Assembly (NCBI RefSeq): GCF_905220365.1
Contig: NC_061140.1
Span: 11,410,501 to 11,474,500 of the forward strand
Direction: 5' to 3'
Origin: Vanessa cardui
Taxonomy: Eukaryota; Arthropoda; Insecta; Lepidoptera; Nymphalidae
DNA length: 64,000 bases
The translations under genes were made by a program, and so were the position numbers. Of this stretch, positions 47,998 to 60,275 are shown in pieces. A model generated the notes under the pieces. That model made no database searches, had not been told where the DNA came from, and saw only the letters and a program-made list of their open reading frames with translations. The stretch's first letter is position 1. Every line of letters begins with the position of its first letter.

Positions 47998-50900
47998 TAT
48001 AATAAATAAATTAGCATTAACTTACGATAAAATTAATATTTATTTTTATATTAATTTAAACAAAATATCATAATTAATTTAACATTTATTAAACTATAAA
48101 TATTATTTTGTAATTCTAGTGACAATAAACGTCAACAGTCAACACACGCTCTAGCCTCAAACTTCAACTTCAAAGTTTTCAAACACAACTAGTAACTACT
48201 GCTATGAATATGAAATATGAATTGAATTGACATTTGACAAAAAGCAGACAAAGATTTTATTTTTTATTTTACTTTATTTTAGGGAAACAAACAATAAGAT
48301 AATCTTATGGGATCTGAATATACAAAATTACATATATCAGATAAAAATATATAAGAACTATAATAATATTATAAAAGGCAGAGATTGCATTAAAATCGTA
48401 GAGTTAAGGAAACTTAATGAACGTTTAAAAAATTATAAAAAAAGTTATTTTACGCACTAACTTAGGACAACTTAGACATTGAATTAAGAATATTAACTTC
48501 TTTAAATGTAACATGAATCTAATTTGCTAGGTTTGTTTAAAATGTATGTATATTGACTTTAACGATTGATTCTGATTATTTATAGGATATAATTATGTTT
48601 TTACACCAATTACTCCAAAGTAGTTTTTTAAAAGCTTTTTGCTAGACTGCAACGTGATAGTAATTTGACCAGTGAATACGACTAATCGTTATAATTATAT
48701 GTAAGCAAATGCCTAAGGGCTCGTATATATACAAGCTGTGAAGGGCTATGAGGACCTATTATAAACATTAAAAAAAGGTTTTAAATGACGTTGTTAAAAG
48801 TATATAATTTTTTATATTTAAAAAGGACTATTGCATGTTTCGTGTATACGTTCATCGTAACGTAAAATATTTTTTTCACATCTTAGAATAAAATCAAGTG
48901 CATTGTCTAGAGCCACGATCAAGTACGAGCATACTTAAATCATAAATAGTGAATACGACAAAAATATACTTATTATATAAGTTATTTGTAAGTTTGTCGT
49001 TTCGTGTATGGGTGCTAAAATTCTCATAGTTTTCATATTTTTTATAATGGCAATATTGATAACAATGCATGAAGACTTTTTTTTATTATTGTGTCTATGC
49101 TTAAAATGTCTTTTACGAATTCGTAGTGATGGTGGCTGGCTTCCTTGCAAACATAGCGTCATAAATTACGTCTTATTTGTAATACTTCTAAACTTTTTGA
49201 TCGGTTGACGATCTCTACAATAGTGAAATAAGTGCTTAAGAAGTTTCACAACAAACAGGTAAGTGTTAAGTGAATCATCTTAATGTAAAACCCGCGCTAC
49301 CGGTACCCTACACGTGGTTTGACTATAATACCGCGTACTTACATTAAATATGTGTTTTCACACTTTTATCATAAAATACATTTCTGATGGCTAGTTCCCA
49401 CATATATTTGTGCGACTTTCTTTGTTTTTAAGTCAACAGAGTGTGTTAGGTTGTTAAATGAACGTGGTTGCAATGACAGCACTACAGCAACTAGCTTCAT
49501 CGATACATAAAGCTGTTTAGAAATTGAGGTAATTTACAGTCGAAAACTACATTTTCTCGGTATTGTAACATTGATAAGACATCCGGCATTTATTTTAGTA
49601 AGTTTATTCAGTACCTACGTTGATATTAGTTACGAGAACATAAGCAGTGCCATGTAATCAACTTTTCTTTTTTTTTTTTACACATGACGCATCTAAGTGT
49701 CATAAACGCTCTGTGAGAAAGTATCGGAAATTATCTTATAATGTAAACTTGACTTTATGTACAAGTTACTTTTCATACATTTACTTATGTTAAATAAGAT
49801 GACCTTAAATATGTGTACCCAGTGTACCCTGAATAACCTTGTCAAATAACATTCAAACAAAAGATAATGATTTTACTAATTGATTACAATAAGTATATTA
49901 TATGATTCAAATGGGAACAAAATATTGTACAACTTAATAATACTATGTAGGGTAGGGTAGTATGCCCTTATAATCATTGTAGTGCATCACATGCTATTGT
50001 ATCTTACTTTCTGTTAAAGGTTAGAATAATGGTATTACAAATATTTAATGAAGATATTATCTGTTAAAAATCGATATATTAAATAATAATAATAATGGTT
50101 TTATAAATATATGTATTTTATAGTATAATAAAATAATTATAAGTTTCTTAAAGTAACCTAAAAGTTTTTAAGTTATTTTAATTTCCAAGCTATATATTTG
50201 TTCTGAAACAGTATTTTATATTGTTTACGGTTCATGAGAGTTTAAGAAATATATAAAGCTAAAGTAATCCCTGGAGAAGAAATACATGGAGCATTCTCAC
50301 TGTATAGTTTGACTATAAATGATTACATAGCATAATTCTTATCAACAGTGATAAAAAAACTTATTTTTCTCACTGAAAACTAGATACAGAGTGGTGAAAT
50401 CTAACTAGAAAAAAATACCTTTAAAAGTACAGTAACACCATTGAAATATATTAAACAGTTTTATTCATATAAATTGTAATAAAACCTTTTTAAATGATCA
50501 TTGATTCTTAAAGTCACTTACTCTTAATTACGTTAGTGATGTAGCTTGGAGATAATTATTTAGCTATTCAGATGCATGTCTGTATCGAGCATGGAATGAT
50601 ATAATTAACATATAATCAACTTTCTAATTATCATAAGGATCTTTTGTGTCATTAACATTATTCATGAAATCTGAGAAAATTATGACATTCATTTTTAATT
50701 CATAACTTCTTATCAGCCACATAGCATTTGTAATTAATTGGTTTTTGTACGATATTTATTTATAAAATAATATTGTCATTTAGGATAAAAATATATAAAA
50801 AAAAATACTATTGTCTAAATTATAAATACATGGAATAGCTTGAAAAAGGCTTGCATCATGTTGCTTAATCAATCTCAATTCCGATGCTTTGAGTTAAAAT

Positions 50901-52660
50901 GAATCAGTCCTTGTTGTAGTTTGTATACCAACAGAGGAAATAAGCTTCAGTTATGTCCTTTAAAATGTTATACTGCAGGATTTAAACATTACATAAGCAA
51001 ATTAACACATAAATATATAATGAATTATTTAATTATAAAAAGTTATATTCCATCAAACAACTTAAGTTTTTACTATTGATGAAGCATGCTTTCATTGTAA
51101 TAAATCTAAACTGAACTTTCAAAATGCCCCACTAACACAGATATAGCAATGCATTTTAGAAAGCTGATAAAGAAAACTGTAGCAACCAACTAGATACAAT
51201 ATAATTTGAAACCGTTTTGACATAACATTATTTTCATAAAAAATTGTATATTTTGTAATTGTGTACTTTGTGTTTATAAATCATTTGAAAATAACTTACG
51301 TAAGATTATTATTATTTCATATCACTGATATAATTTGTAGAGCAGTATTAAACAAGAGCTCAATGATACATAACATTAGCCTTGAACAATGTCGTACAAG
51401 TATGATATTTTAAAAAGCATATTTATGTTTCGAAGAAAAAAAGATTGATTCCAAGATAATTTTTAATCATTTTGTAGATAATATCTAGTAATTGGTACCA
51501 TTTCTTAGAAGCCAACATGTATTGTAATTGATATATTTTTTCATCTGATTACAATAAAAATAAGTTAACTAACCCCAATATATATTCATAGAATATTCCA
51601 AATTTATGAAGATAATTAATACATTACCAAAAATCTTTAAATAGAACTTGATAATCATATGAATAACAGCATTCTGCATTTAACTTTCCTTATGATTAAA
51701 GTTGTCCCCCTGAATCATAGCTATAAATTCAAATACAAAATTATTGCATGTTACTAAGTACTCCAATGGATAGGAATCAAGACCACTTCCATTACATTTT
51801 AAATATAGATGGAAGTTTCAAATGGGTTTTATCAAATACATGCTATTACTTTAAATTAAATTGGTTTATTAAGTGACATTAAATTACAGTTTGTGGCTCA
51901 TGACTATGGCAGTAACCATCAAAATCAATGAATCTCATAAATCTAGTATACACATGCTGAATTTGGACTTTATATGTAATTATGGTAAAGGATTTGTGAA
52001 GTCAATTGTTCATAGTTCTCATCTACATTTCTGTTTCTCTCCTTTTTTTTTTGTATTTATTTAATTTAATGATTTTCATAAAAACATTGATGAATATTGT
52101 TTAAAAGTAAAATGTTCAATGTATGAATATATTTTTTTTTTTAAATCATAGACTATCAATAAGAGATTGAAATGCATTTGAATTATATTTACATTAAACA
52201 ACTTAACACGTTATGATTGCTCGCAATCAGAACGCCGTATAATTTGCCGTGATCTTGTCGTGTGCGCAGTTTATCAGCCGGGGTCGACTGCGTCACTGAA
52301 TGAGAGTGCAAATAGCAATATTTAGCCTTGTTGCTCTTATGGGCGTGGTTATAAGAAAGAAAGGGATGCCTCGAGAGGACAATGACCGTTAGAGTAGCTT
52401 CCAGTTACTAACCGTGACCTTAGAACGTTTGTGAATGACGTTTGCACGTTTTATTAATTTAAATAAACGTTTTTATTTTATATTTATCGATGTACTTTAT
52501 CGTTTGTCCATTAGATTAAGATTATTTAATATATCAGTTAATGTAAGCAGCTGTACTGGTTACAGAGTAAATATCGTGCGATTGGAAAATTACTTAAACC
52601 ACTTAAATTGATTTGAGAAAATGAACGGTAAATTATAACGAGTACATTTTATATTGCAGC
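47998..52660. other. PPWD1-CNBP intergenic region
   Basis: The PPWD1 promoter should lie within about 48000-48230; no TATA box was assigned. At 49253-49262 an exact splice-donor context (aacag/gtaagt) could end a non-coding first exon of CNBP. A 66-codon hydrophobic ORF (49008-49208) is unsupported. At 52203 TTAACACGTT is followed by the hairpin gattgctcgcaatc. The rest is AT-rich with no gene seen. Confidence 0.35.
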
Positions 52661-52661
52661 A

Positions 52662-53985
52662 ATGAGTTCAAGCGTGTGCTATAAGTGCAACAGGACGGGG
52701 CACTTCGCCCGCGAATGCACGCAGGGCGGCGTCGGCGCCCGCGACTCAGGGTTCAACCGTCAGCGCGAGAAGTGCTTCAAGTGCAACCGCACGGGGCACT
52801 TTGCGCGCGACTGCAAGGAAGAAGCCGACCGTTGCTACAGGTGATCATTGTTCTCTGGACACACACACACTTGCTACTGGAAAGACAATTCATCAAAGAT
52901 AGTAACTGACTGAATCACCATTAATGCATACATATCTTGATCAATCATTTTTCAATCTCCACAAAACATTCCTTTAATGTTCTTGTTTTATATTTTAGAA
53001 ATTTCATAAGGTAATTTTTTACTAGTTAGATTATTCATTACTAAGCGATATGGGCTATATATTTTTTTATATCATATCATTGTCTTTTATTATAAAATGT
53101 ACCAGTACGATGTATGGCCAGATACTTGGTGAGATATGTTTTTTTTACTAGAGTACAAGGGTTTTCCTTTCTTTGTTTTTCATATTTGTGTTTAACCTGT
53201 ACATGATTGAACTTAAGTTTTTAGATTCAAATAAAACCTTATGTAAGACCCAATACTTAAAGATATGCTTTAAAAAATATAGATAATGTAGAAAAACATC
53301 TCAACATGATAAATCAATAAACTTGTTCTATATTTTGAAATTTTTAAAACTAAACTGTCACTGTCTCATATGTTGTTTTAGTTATACGTGTATTTGTTAA
53401 TTCCATATGAATAAATACAAGATTATAAAAGGCCTACAACAAACACTTGATTACAAAACCACCTACGTATTGTACGAATCTAACACGCAACCTTGACCTC
53501 GGCCTTGTAATCAATCACGTGGCCGTTATACGACAGAGGCCTTACGCGTGTGTGTCACCTACATTATACATATGACTCATAGATTTGTTACACTGCCTTT
53601 CACAGCTTATATTTAAAAAAAAAATCAATAACAAATAAACCCGAAAATATAAAGCGTTGAGAACATTTAAAGTACATATTTCGTTTAATTATAATATGTT
53701 TTAAATAAAATATGTGTCGTTTGTTGTAGATGTAACGGCACGGGGCACATAGCGCGCGAGTGCGCGCAGAGTCCCGACGAGCCGTCGTGCTACACCTGTA
53801 ACAAGACTGGGCACATCGCACGAAATTGCCCGGAGGGCGGGCGCGACAACTCCAACCAAACGTGCTACAACTGCAACAAGGCCGGCCACATCTCACGCAA
53901 CTGTCCCGACGGCACTAAGACGTGCTACGTGTGCGGGAAGCCCGGCCACATCTCGCGCGACTGCGACGAGTCCGAACGGAACTAA
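52662..53985 (+). CDS. CNBP: CCHC zinc-finger nucleic acid binding protein (CNBP), two coding exons
   Basis: CNBP binds single-stranded DNA and RNA, including G-rich sequences, and promotes translation and transcription of many genes. Coding exons 52662-52840 and 53730-53985 join in frame across a GT-AG intron, splitting Arg codon 60, to give 144 residues. Six CX2CX4HX4C zinc knuckles fill the protein at 6-19, 38-51, 58-71, 80-93, 105-118 and 125-138. Each has the CNBP form C(Y/F)xCxxxGHxxRxC. All zinc ligands are present. The intron cuts the third knuckle. A short Gly/Arg-containing linker (20-37) replaces the longer RGG box of vertebrate CNBP. The acceptor two bases before the ATG (ttgcag/ca) implies an upstream non-coding exon. 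Exons are GC-rich in AT-rich surroundings. Confidence 0.95.
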
Positions 53986-54285
53986 CACACGCCTCGCCCC
54001 TAACACACATTATATAAATAAACTATGTATATTATGATGCCACGCACGGACTATAAGCAAAGGACGCGATATGCGACATTAGATCGTAAGACCACAGATT
54101 GTATGAAATTAATGCAACGGAATTATAAGACAGTGTAGATGCAGCGACGGTATTCTCGTGAGAGACTGAGGAGTATGATTTTTAAAATGTTGACTTGTAT
54201 ATAGGTCTCCCGCCGCGCGGGCAGCGCTCGCCGATAGGTTAATGTTTGTTCTTGCACGTGAACGAGTTGTGTTTTTAAATCATTT

Positions 54286-54291
54286 AATAAA
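54286..54291 (+). terminator. CNBP proximal polyadenylation signal
   Basis: AATAAA 300 nt after the stop codon. A second AATAAA at 54733-54738 would give a longer 3' UTR, so alternative ends are possible. Confidence 0.5.
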
Positions 54292-54739
54292 CGTGATTGA
54301 ACTATTGATGAGGTAGCGTTACAGTTTTTAGCATTACAGAGTATATATTTAATATATTTTGTACAGATTTATTTGTCAAAAGATAAATTGGATGCTGGCG
54401 TATGATGAGTTTTCAATGAAGAGAGTTGGAGGCCCCGGTGCACCTGAACCCCTACCGGACTCTCTTGTTCGTCTTGTTATCGATTAGTAACAGTAGATGT
54501 CGCTCTTACCGATCGTTCTGCGGTCCGACGAGTCTCAAACTATATCCTGACACTATTGTGATAATTTGATTTTTATTTTCTATCAATTCCTTTGTTTATG
54601 AGGTCCTGCTGTCTTGTGGAGAATTCAGTGTTTAATTAGAATTTCATCAATCAGTATATTTTTTATTTTGTTATCCCTGACAATGTGCCTATGTACACTT
54701 TAATGTAAAAATATCAGCTTGCAGTGGGAGATAATAAAC

Positions 54740-57084
54740 ATCTTGCCTTATTTTTATCAAAGTTTCCGTGTTGCCCTTTTTATCATATTTATTTTTGATA
54801 ACCTACATACACCTTGATTGAATCTCCCAAGAATATTAAATAAAGCAGACTTTAGAATCCACATGATCATAATATTCGACGAAACAAGAGGGCTTAAACC
54901 TTTCCTTTATCACACCTGGAAAAAAGTTGCCAGATAACACAAATCGTTACATTTTAATCTACAGAAAAAGAAAAAATTTAACTAATAGTACACAAAGAAT
55001 ATTAATTGAGTCTGGCAACCTAAGAAAAAGATTTTGTTGAAAATTTGATGTATTATTCACATAAATTTATTAAATGCACATATATCAGGTACACTTAATG
55101 TACTCCATTAATAAATCATTCGTAAGTAACTACATAAGTCCTTGAAGGATTTTAATTGTATCATTACTTGTTGATCCGATTTGAATGTGTTAATTGATGA
55201 AGATTTGCTTTTCATTCGTAGTTTTTGTGAAGACAGTAACATCAGATGCAAATCAAGACTGAGCTACACGCTTTGTGTAGTTAATTATATAATGTATACA
55301 GTTATTTAATTTAGATTATCAATATTTAGATGATTATATTAATACCTGCATCTATTTGTATCCTTGCTGGCTGAACGCAACGCAGTAAGTGGGTTAGTAT
55401 TTTGTTTCAATTATAACCTAAGAAATAATTTTTTTGAAAAGCGATATAAATGTAATAGCTTCCTGTATGTCGGTATCTGTTAAACGTCATATTTTTTTTT
55501 AGCTAATATAATGAATTGATCTAACCGATTCAGTGTCAATTATAATGTAAAAAAATTAGGCCTGATTTATATATATTAAGTACATATACCGTCTATGTTT
55601 GAGAATAAGGCGCATAACGACTAATTTGGAACTGGATGTCGAAGCAGTTTACAATAAAATCGATTATCATCGGTGTCATTGTTGAGAATAATCGATAAAA
55701 TGTTAAGGTAGCTTTTTTCAAACAATATTAATATGCTTTATAAGGGATATGACTGCTTAGAATTGACATTGTATAAGATTAAATTAAATAAACATTTACA
55801 AACAGTAGGTCTACTTTGTATCTCAATCAATGAATTAAATGCCTCAAATCTTGTGCCAACAAGTCACATTATTTTGCAATAGCCATGTAAGGCAGAAGAC
55901 AGACTTAGGAATTATTTATTCGAATTATTTAATCTTGTGCAAACAAGAAAAGAAACATTTACATATCATTAAGTGGCGACTGCAAGATTTTAGTTGCAGT
56001 TACCGAAAAATTTCGCTCACGTCCGATTAAAATAGCTGCCTATTGTATAAACCAAGTCAAAATTGTAAATTTACATACATATTAATGTAGGAAATTCTGG
56101 ATACAAGCACAGCTTTAAATTAGTTCCAAATTCAATACAAATTTAAAAAAATCTAAATTACTTTATTCAAATAGGCTTTTATAAGCACTTTTGAATCGCC
56201 TTTTTCGGAGAGAGGATTCTACGGAGAAGAACCGTTAAGAAACTCGTTAGTAACATTTAAACATACAGTCATGTTAGTTAAATACAATTATATATATATT
56301 TGTAATATATCCTGCCTGGAAGTCAACTAGTATTAATTCCACGCTTTTTTTATCGTTTGTATAATCTGGTGATGAATGATATGCCTTCTTTATCAAAGTA
56401 TTTTTTACAAAATATTTGAATTTATGAAACATTCATATGAAACATCTTGGCAGTGTCCGGCAGCAAAGAGCATTCAGGAATAAAGAGTCCTGTGGTGCTA
56501 TTACGGTATAGCATAGTTACTGTTGCTATCAAATATTGTATAAATAAATACAACATTTTTTACAAGTCGATAATACAGTATTATGTGTATTTTACTGCAT
56601 AGGTTCATAATATTCATTTATATTTTTTGGTTTCATATTGATCAACCTGCAACAAATATTTTATACCAACAGTCGGTATGCTATAACCTAATAAGTAATA
56701 CTAATCCATAACATATTGTGCACATTTCACACTGTAAGTATGCTGATAAATAATATTTTATTTTCAACAAAAATACCTTGTTTTTCGTTCATAAAATTGG
56801 CAAAGCATTTTGCAGTATCCGCAATCGACGAAAAAAAACATGAGGAGTGCTGAGAAGGTCCTGAATATAGCAGACTTCGGTACTTTATTTATCAAGCTCA
56901 TAAACGTACTTTAAGCGAACGTACGAAGCGTAGGTACGGTTGAAGTAGGTTTTGGATTATAAGTCTTTTTTATAGGCTATTTATTTGTAACAAAAATAAT
57001 TATAACAATCATATTGTGAAATTAATAATCGACCTCTATTATTATTACACGTTGTGCGTTACAAATTCACTAGTGAGAATCATA
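54740..57084. other. Gene-free AT-rich DNA with one repeat
   Basis: The only recognisable structure is the repeat at 56145-56335. No gene is supportable. Confidence 0.4.
56145..56335 (+). repeat. Lepidopteran interspersed repeat fragment
   Basis: tttattcaaataggctttta, aagcacttttgaatcg and gagaagaaccgttaagaaac are blocks that I recognise from a repeat common in lepidopteran genomes. Class not assigned; non-coding. Confidence 0.45.
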
Positions 57085-57265
57085 TGAAATGGTGGTAGTG
57101 CTTTATACAAGCCATCGTGAGTAGACACCAACTTACAGTCAAAGACAGTTCGTTAAATATTCTACCTCCCAAGGACAATACTTTATATTGGTATGTCTCG
57201 ATTTAAAGAGTTAGTGAGCCAGTCACAGTCCCTCAAGGTACATAACATCTCAGCAAAGGGCATAA
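57085..57265 (-). repeat. Interspersed repeat family R2, partial copy
   Basis: On the plus strand it reads atggtggtagtgctttatac, aatattctacctcccaagga, and ttagtgagccagt, matching the reverse of 14085-14334. Partial and diverged. Confidence 0.5.
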
Positions 57266-57509
57266 ATCATATATACAGTGTGTATTTAATATTATTAATT
57301 TCAAAGTTAGCTTAAGTATAGTCTAATAAAACAAAACCTAGGAATATGATAAAATGCCAGATTGCAAATCTTTTGCTACATCATATGTATCTTTTTGCTA
57401 CAGAAAGCTTTTTCAAACATGATCTAAAATTAAAAAAAAAATTGATACTAAAATGCCATTTCTGACACCAAGAACATGTATACAGTATCGTATGGGTTTG
57501 TATTTTTAA

Positions 57510-58095
57510 CACGTTGACTGTCCAGGCCAAATTCAACAACCTTTACGTGGCGTCCTGCGGTTTTTTTATTAAAGGTAGTTGGAAATACTTCACATTTAAT
57601 AAATTTATACTTGAAATGTCCGTCACTGTAATATTACAGTTATTTTCAGCATGTATCACATGTGATACAAGGACGTCTCGTCCTTAATTTTAGTGTATCA
57701 CATATGGTGCAGGGAACGTCGAAGCAAAAAATGTGGGTATTCATATAACTAATTGTTTTAGTTTTCTTGCGGTAGTTGCTTAAAAATAATTATAAACGTT
57801 AATCATAATTAATCGAGCATCGCAGATGTATTGTTGCACAAAATAGTTAGCAAAAATGAGTTCCCAACCGTCCTAGCAATATTTTTATTCAGTAAAAAAA
57901 AATGTGTTGGTTCATTGACGTTTTACTTTTCTTAATATCTATTCTAGACGTCCTAATAATATTTATTTCCCTAACTCAGACGTCCTCGCCAATAAACGGT
58001 GTAGAGTGTGTACGCCTACTTGCATCAGATGTGATGCAAGGACGTATGGTGAAAGAGAAATTTGTATCATATGTGATGCAGAGACTGTCAACGTG
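57510..58095. mobile_element. TTAA-flanked MITE with palindromic sub-repeats
   Basis: TTAA flanks both ends (57506-57509 and 58096-58099). Inside each lies the inverted repeat cacgttgac(t/a)gtc. TTAA duplication is the signature of piggyBac-type transposition. No transposase ORF is present. Internal palindromes recur: tatcacatgtgataca (about 57654), tatcacatatggtgca, gcatcagatgtgatgc (about 58022), and atcatatgtgat. An aaggacg/cgtcctt hairpin is also present. Non-autonomous; family inferred from ends only. Confidence 0.75.
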
Positions 58096-58099
58096 TTAA

Positions 58100-59600
58100 G
58101 TTATAACTGCTGTTAACTGTTCGCACTTACCATTTTATATTGAAACTAACTGTGATTACCAAAATAAGTAAATATGACATTGTTACGTCGTATTTATTAG
58201 TTTCATGAGTTTTACATAAAAAGAAGATTGAATTTAATATATAAATCAACAATACACAGATTGGGCCAAATTAAATGTATTACGTCAACAACATGGCAAC
58301 AATCAAGTGTACAAATAAAAAAAACTAAAAAGAAGTGTGAAAAGCCCGCCTTACGAAGGTCCCAGGCATCTCAAACGGTAAAACCTACTGGGTATTAACG
58401 CAAATTGCTAAGATACTTTACCCAGTTCTCCAAAAACACTAATAACTGTAACAATAAGACCATTTCGATATGATACTTCCCTTTGAACCAGTGGCGGGGC
58501 AAGACCAAAATACAAAGCACATATAGTGTCTTTGAGATAAACGAGGCGAACAGTCGTCATCTATATCTTATAATTATTTTTAACAAGCTAGTGCTAAGAG
58601 ATAATAGTTTTCCAATTAGTAACGCATTATGCTATCCTTTATTTATTACAATAGATAACTTTATTTAATTGCGACGATAGATTGCATTGGAATCAATTGA
58701 GATTGGAAAACATTCGTACGCTTGAGAACCTTTAATGTGTATCTTTATACCTATATATAAATCTTATAATATATGTGACCATTTAACGGTACTTGTAAAC
58801 GGTTGGAACAATTTAGATGATTTTTTATTGTATGTTTGAGTGGGGCTTTTGATGGTTAAGATTAGATCTGGTGGTGGTGGTACTTATGATAATAAAAAAT
58901 GAATGAATGATTATTGGCGCTACTCATTTGATATTTAAAAATACAATCAGTGTTTAGAAAATCATCTTGTAATACTTAGTACATTCTTGAAGTGATAAGC
59001 AATTCCAAAAACCCTTTCGATTATCATGATATGTAATGACCCTATTAAAAAAAAATATCCAGTTTTTATTTTATTACAGGTGAACTGAAAAGGCGATAGA
59101 CATTCTTAAGTCATAATATTAATGTTGAAATTAAACCAATTACTTCTGAAATTATTTTTTATTTTTGTCATGATATATATTTCCATTTCATCAATATTTG
59201 GATTCTGTTATAAAATGGCTACAAATTGAGAAGATCATAATGAATACTTGTGAAGGTTTTTGCTCTATAAAATAATATAAAACAAACATTTGGGACCTCG
59301 ACCGATTGATTGTGCACATTTTGTTAAAAAGCGATTATTGTAAAGCCTTCTTTGACTTCAAAAGATTTTTATAGCCTGCTAGTAATTACGTACCTACCAA
59401 TGATAAAAAATATCCCTTACGTTATTATATTAATGTAATGGGCACACCACATCAGAATACTTCAACTTCGAGTGTCCTAGGCATTGCTGTATTGAAACAT
59501 TTAATTCTAAGTATTAACTATTATCCCGTACTGGTAGTTAAATTTTAAAATTATGAACTTGTATGTGTAGTAGTGTCTTTACTTTAAGTAAACTTCCGGT
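58100..59600. other. Gene-free AT-rich DNA upstream of the TEP gene
   Basis: No supportable gene or repeat. Confidence 0.4.
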
Positions 59601-59639
59601 TTCTTACCTACGGTTTGTTGATGTCAATTCAAATTGTCA

Positions 59640-59705
59640 TTAACCGGGCGTGGTGCGGCTGCGTCGAACGGGTTTTGGCTTTGGTTGGATACTTTTCAGC
59701 GTGAA
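59640..59705 (+). promoter_or_regulatory. Probable non-coding first exon of the TEP gene
   Basis: A GC-richer stretch (accgggcgtggtgcggctgc) ends in a donor context (gcgtgaa/gtgagt) at 59705/59706. The next exon starts at an ag/g acceptor (60250/60251), 25 nt before the ATG. This suggests a 5' UTR intron of about 545 bp. Inferred from splice signals only. Confidence 0.4.
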
Positions 59706-60275
59706 GTGAGTAATGTGACGGTGTAACGAACTTGTTTATATATCGTAAACAGATTTTTACCTTTCCTTTAAAAGGATTGTATGAATTGCGGCTATACAAT
59801 TATTGTGTATACCAAGATAATCCTCTAATGTGCAATGTTTGTGTTTTTATAGTGTATATTGTGCAAAAACAAAAAGCCAGGCGTTTCCATGGGCGTTAAC
59901 TTCAGGTTAAGTAATTGTAAGTTATTATTGAATTAAAATTAGTGTTAATCGTGCCTTGAGTTATTTAGCGAATTCTCCAGCTATGGTTTTCAGTTAACAA
60001 TCATATTTCAAACATCACTTATGAGTATTAAAAACTATGATAGATGTTTATAATTTGACTGAAAACTGAAACAAAACAGACATGCCGCGAATGTTGTTGT
60101 TAGTTTTACGAAAACGTAATTCGCTTTCATTTTAAAAGTATCTTTAATTACATTCTTAAGCATAATTTGGATTGTTTTATCATGTTTAATATATTTTATT
60201 TAAATTAACAAATAAGATTTTTTTTATATTATTATCAGATATCTTTTCAGGCTAATGAAATTAAAAGACTGAATT

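Noticed and set aside
49008..49208. 66-codon hydrophobic ORF
   Set aside because: T-rich sequence bias; no family resemblance.
53600..53896. Two minus-strand ORFs over CNBP exon 2
   Set aside because: Antisense by-products of the Cys-rich, GC-rich zinc-knuckle exon.
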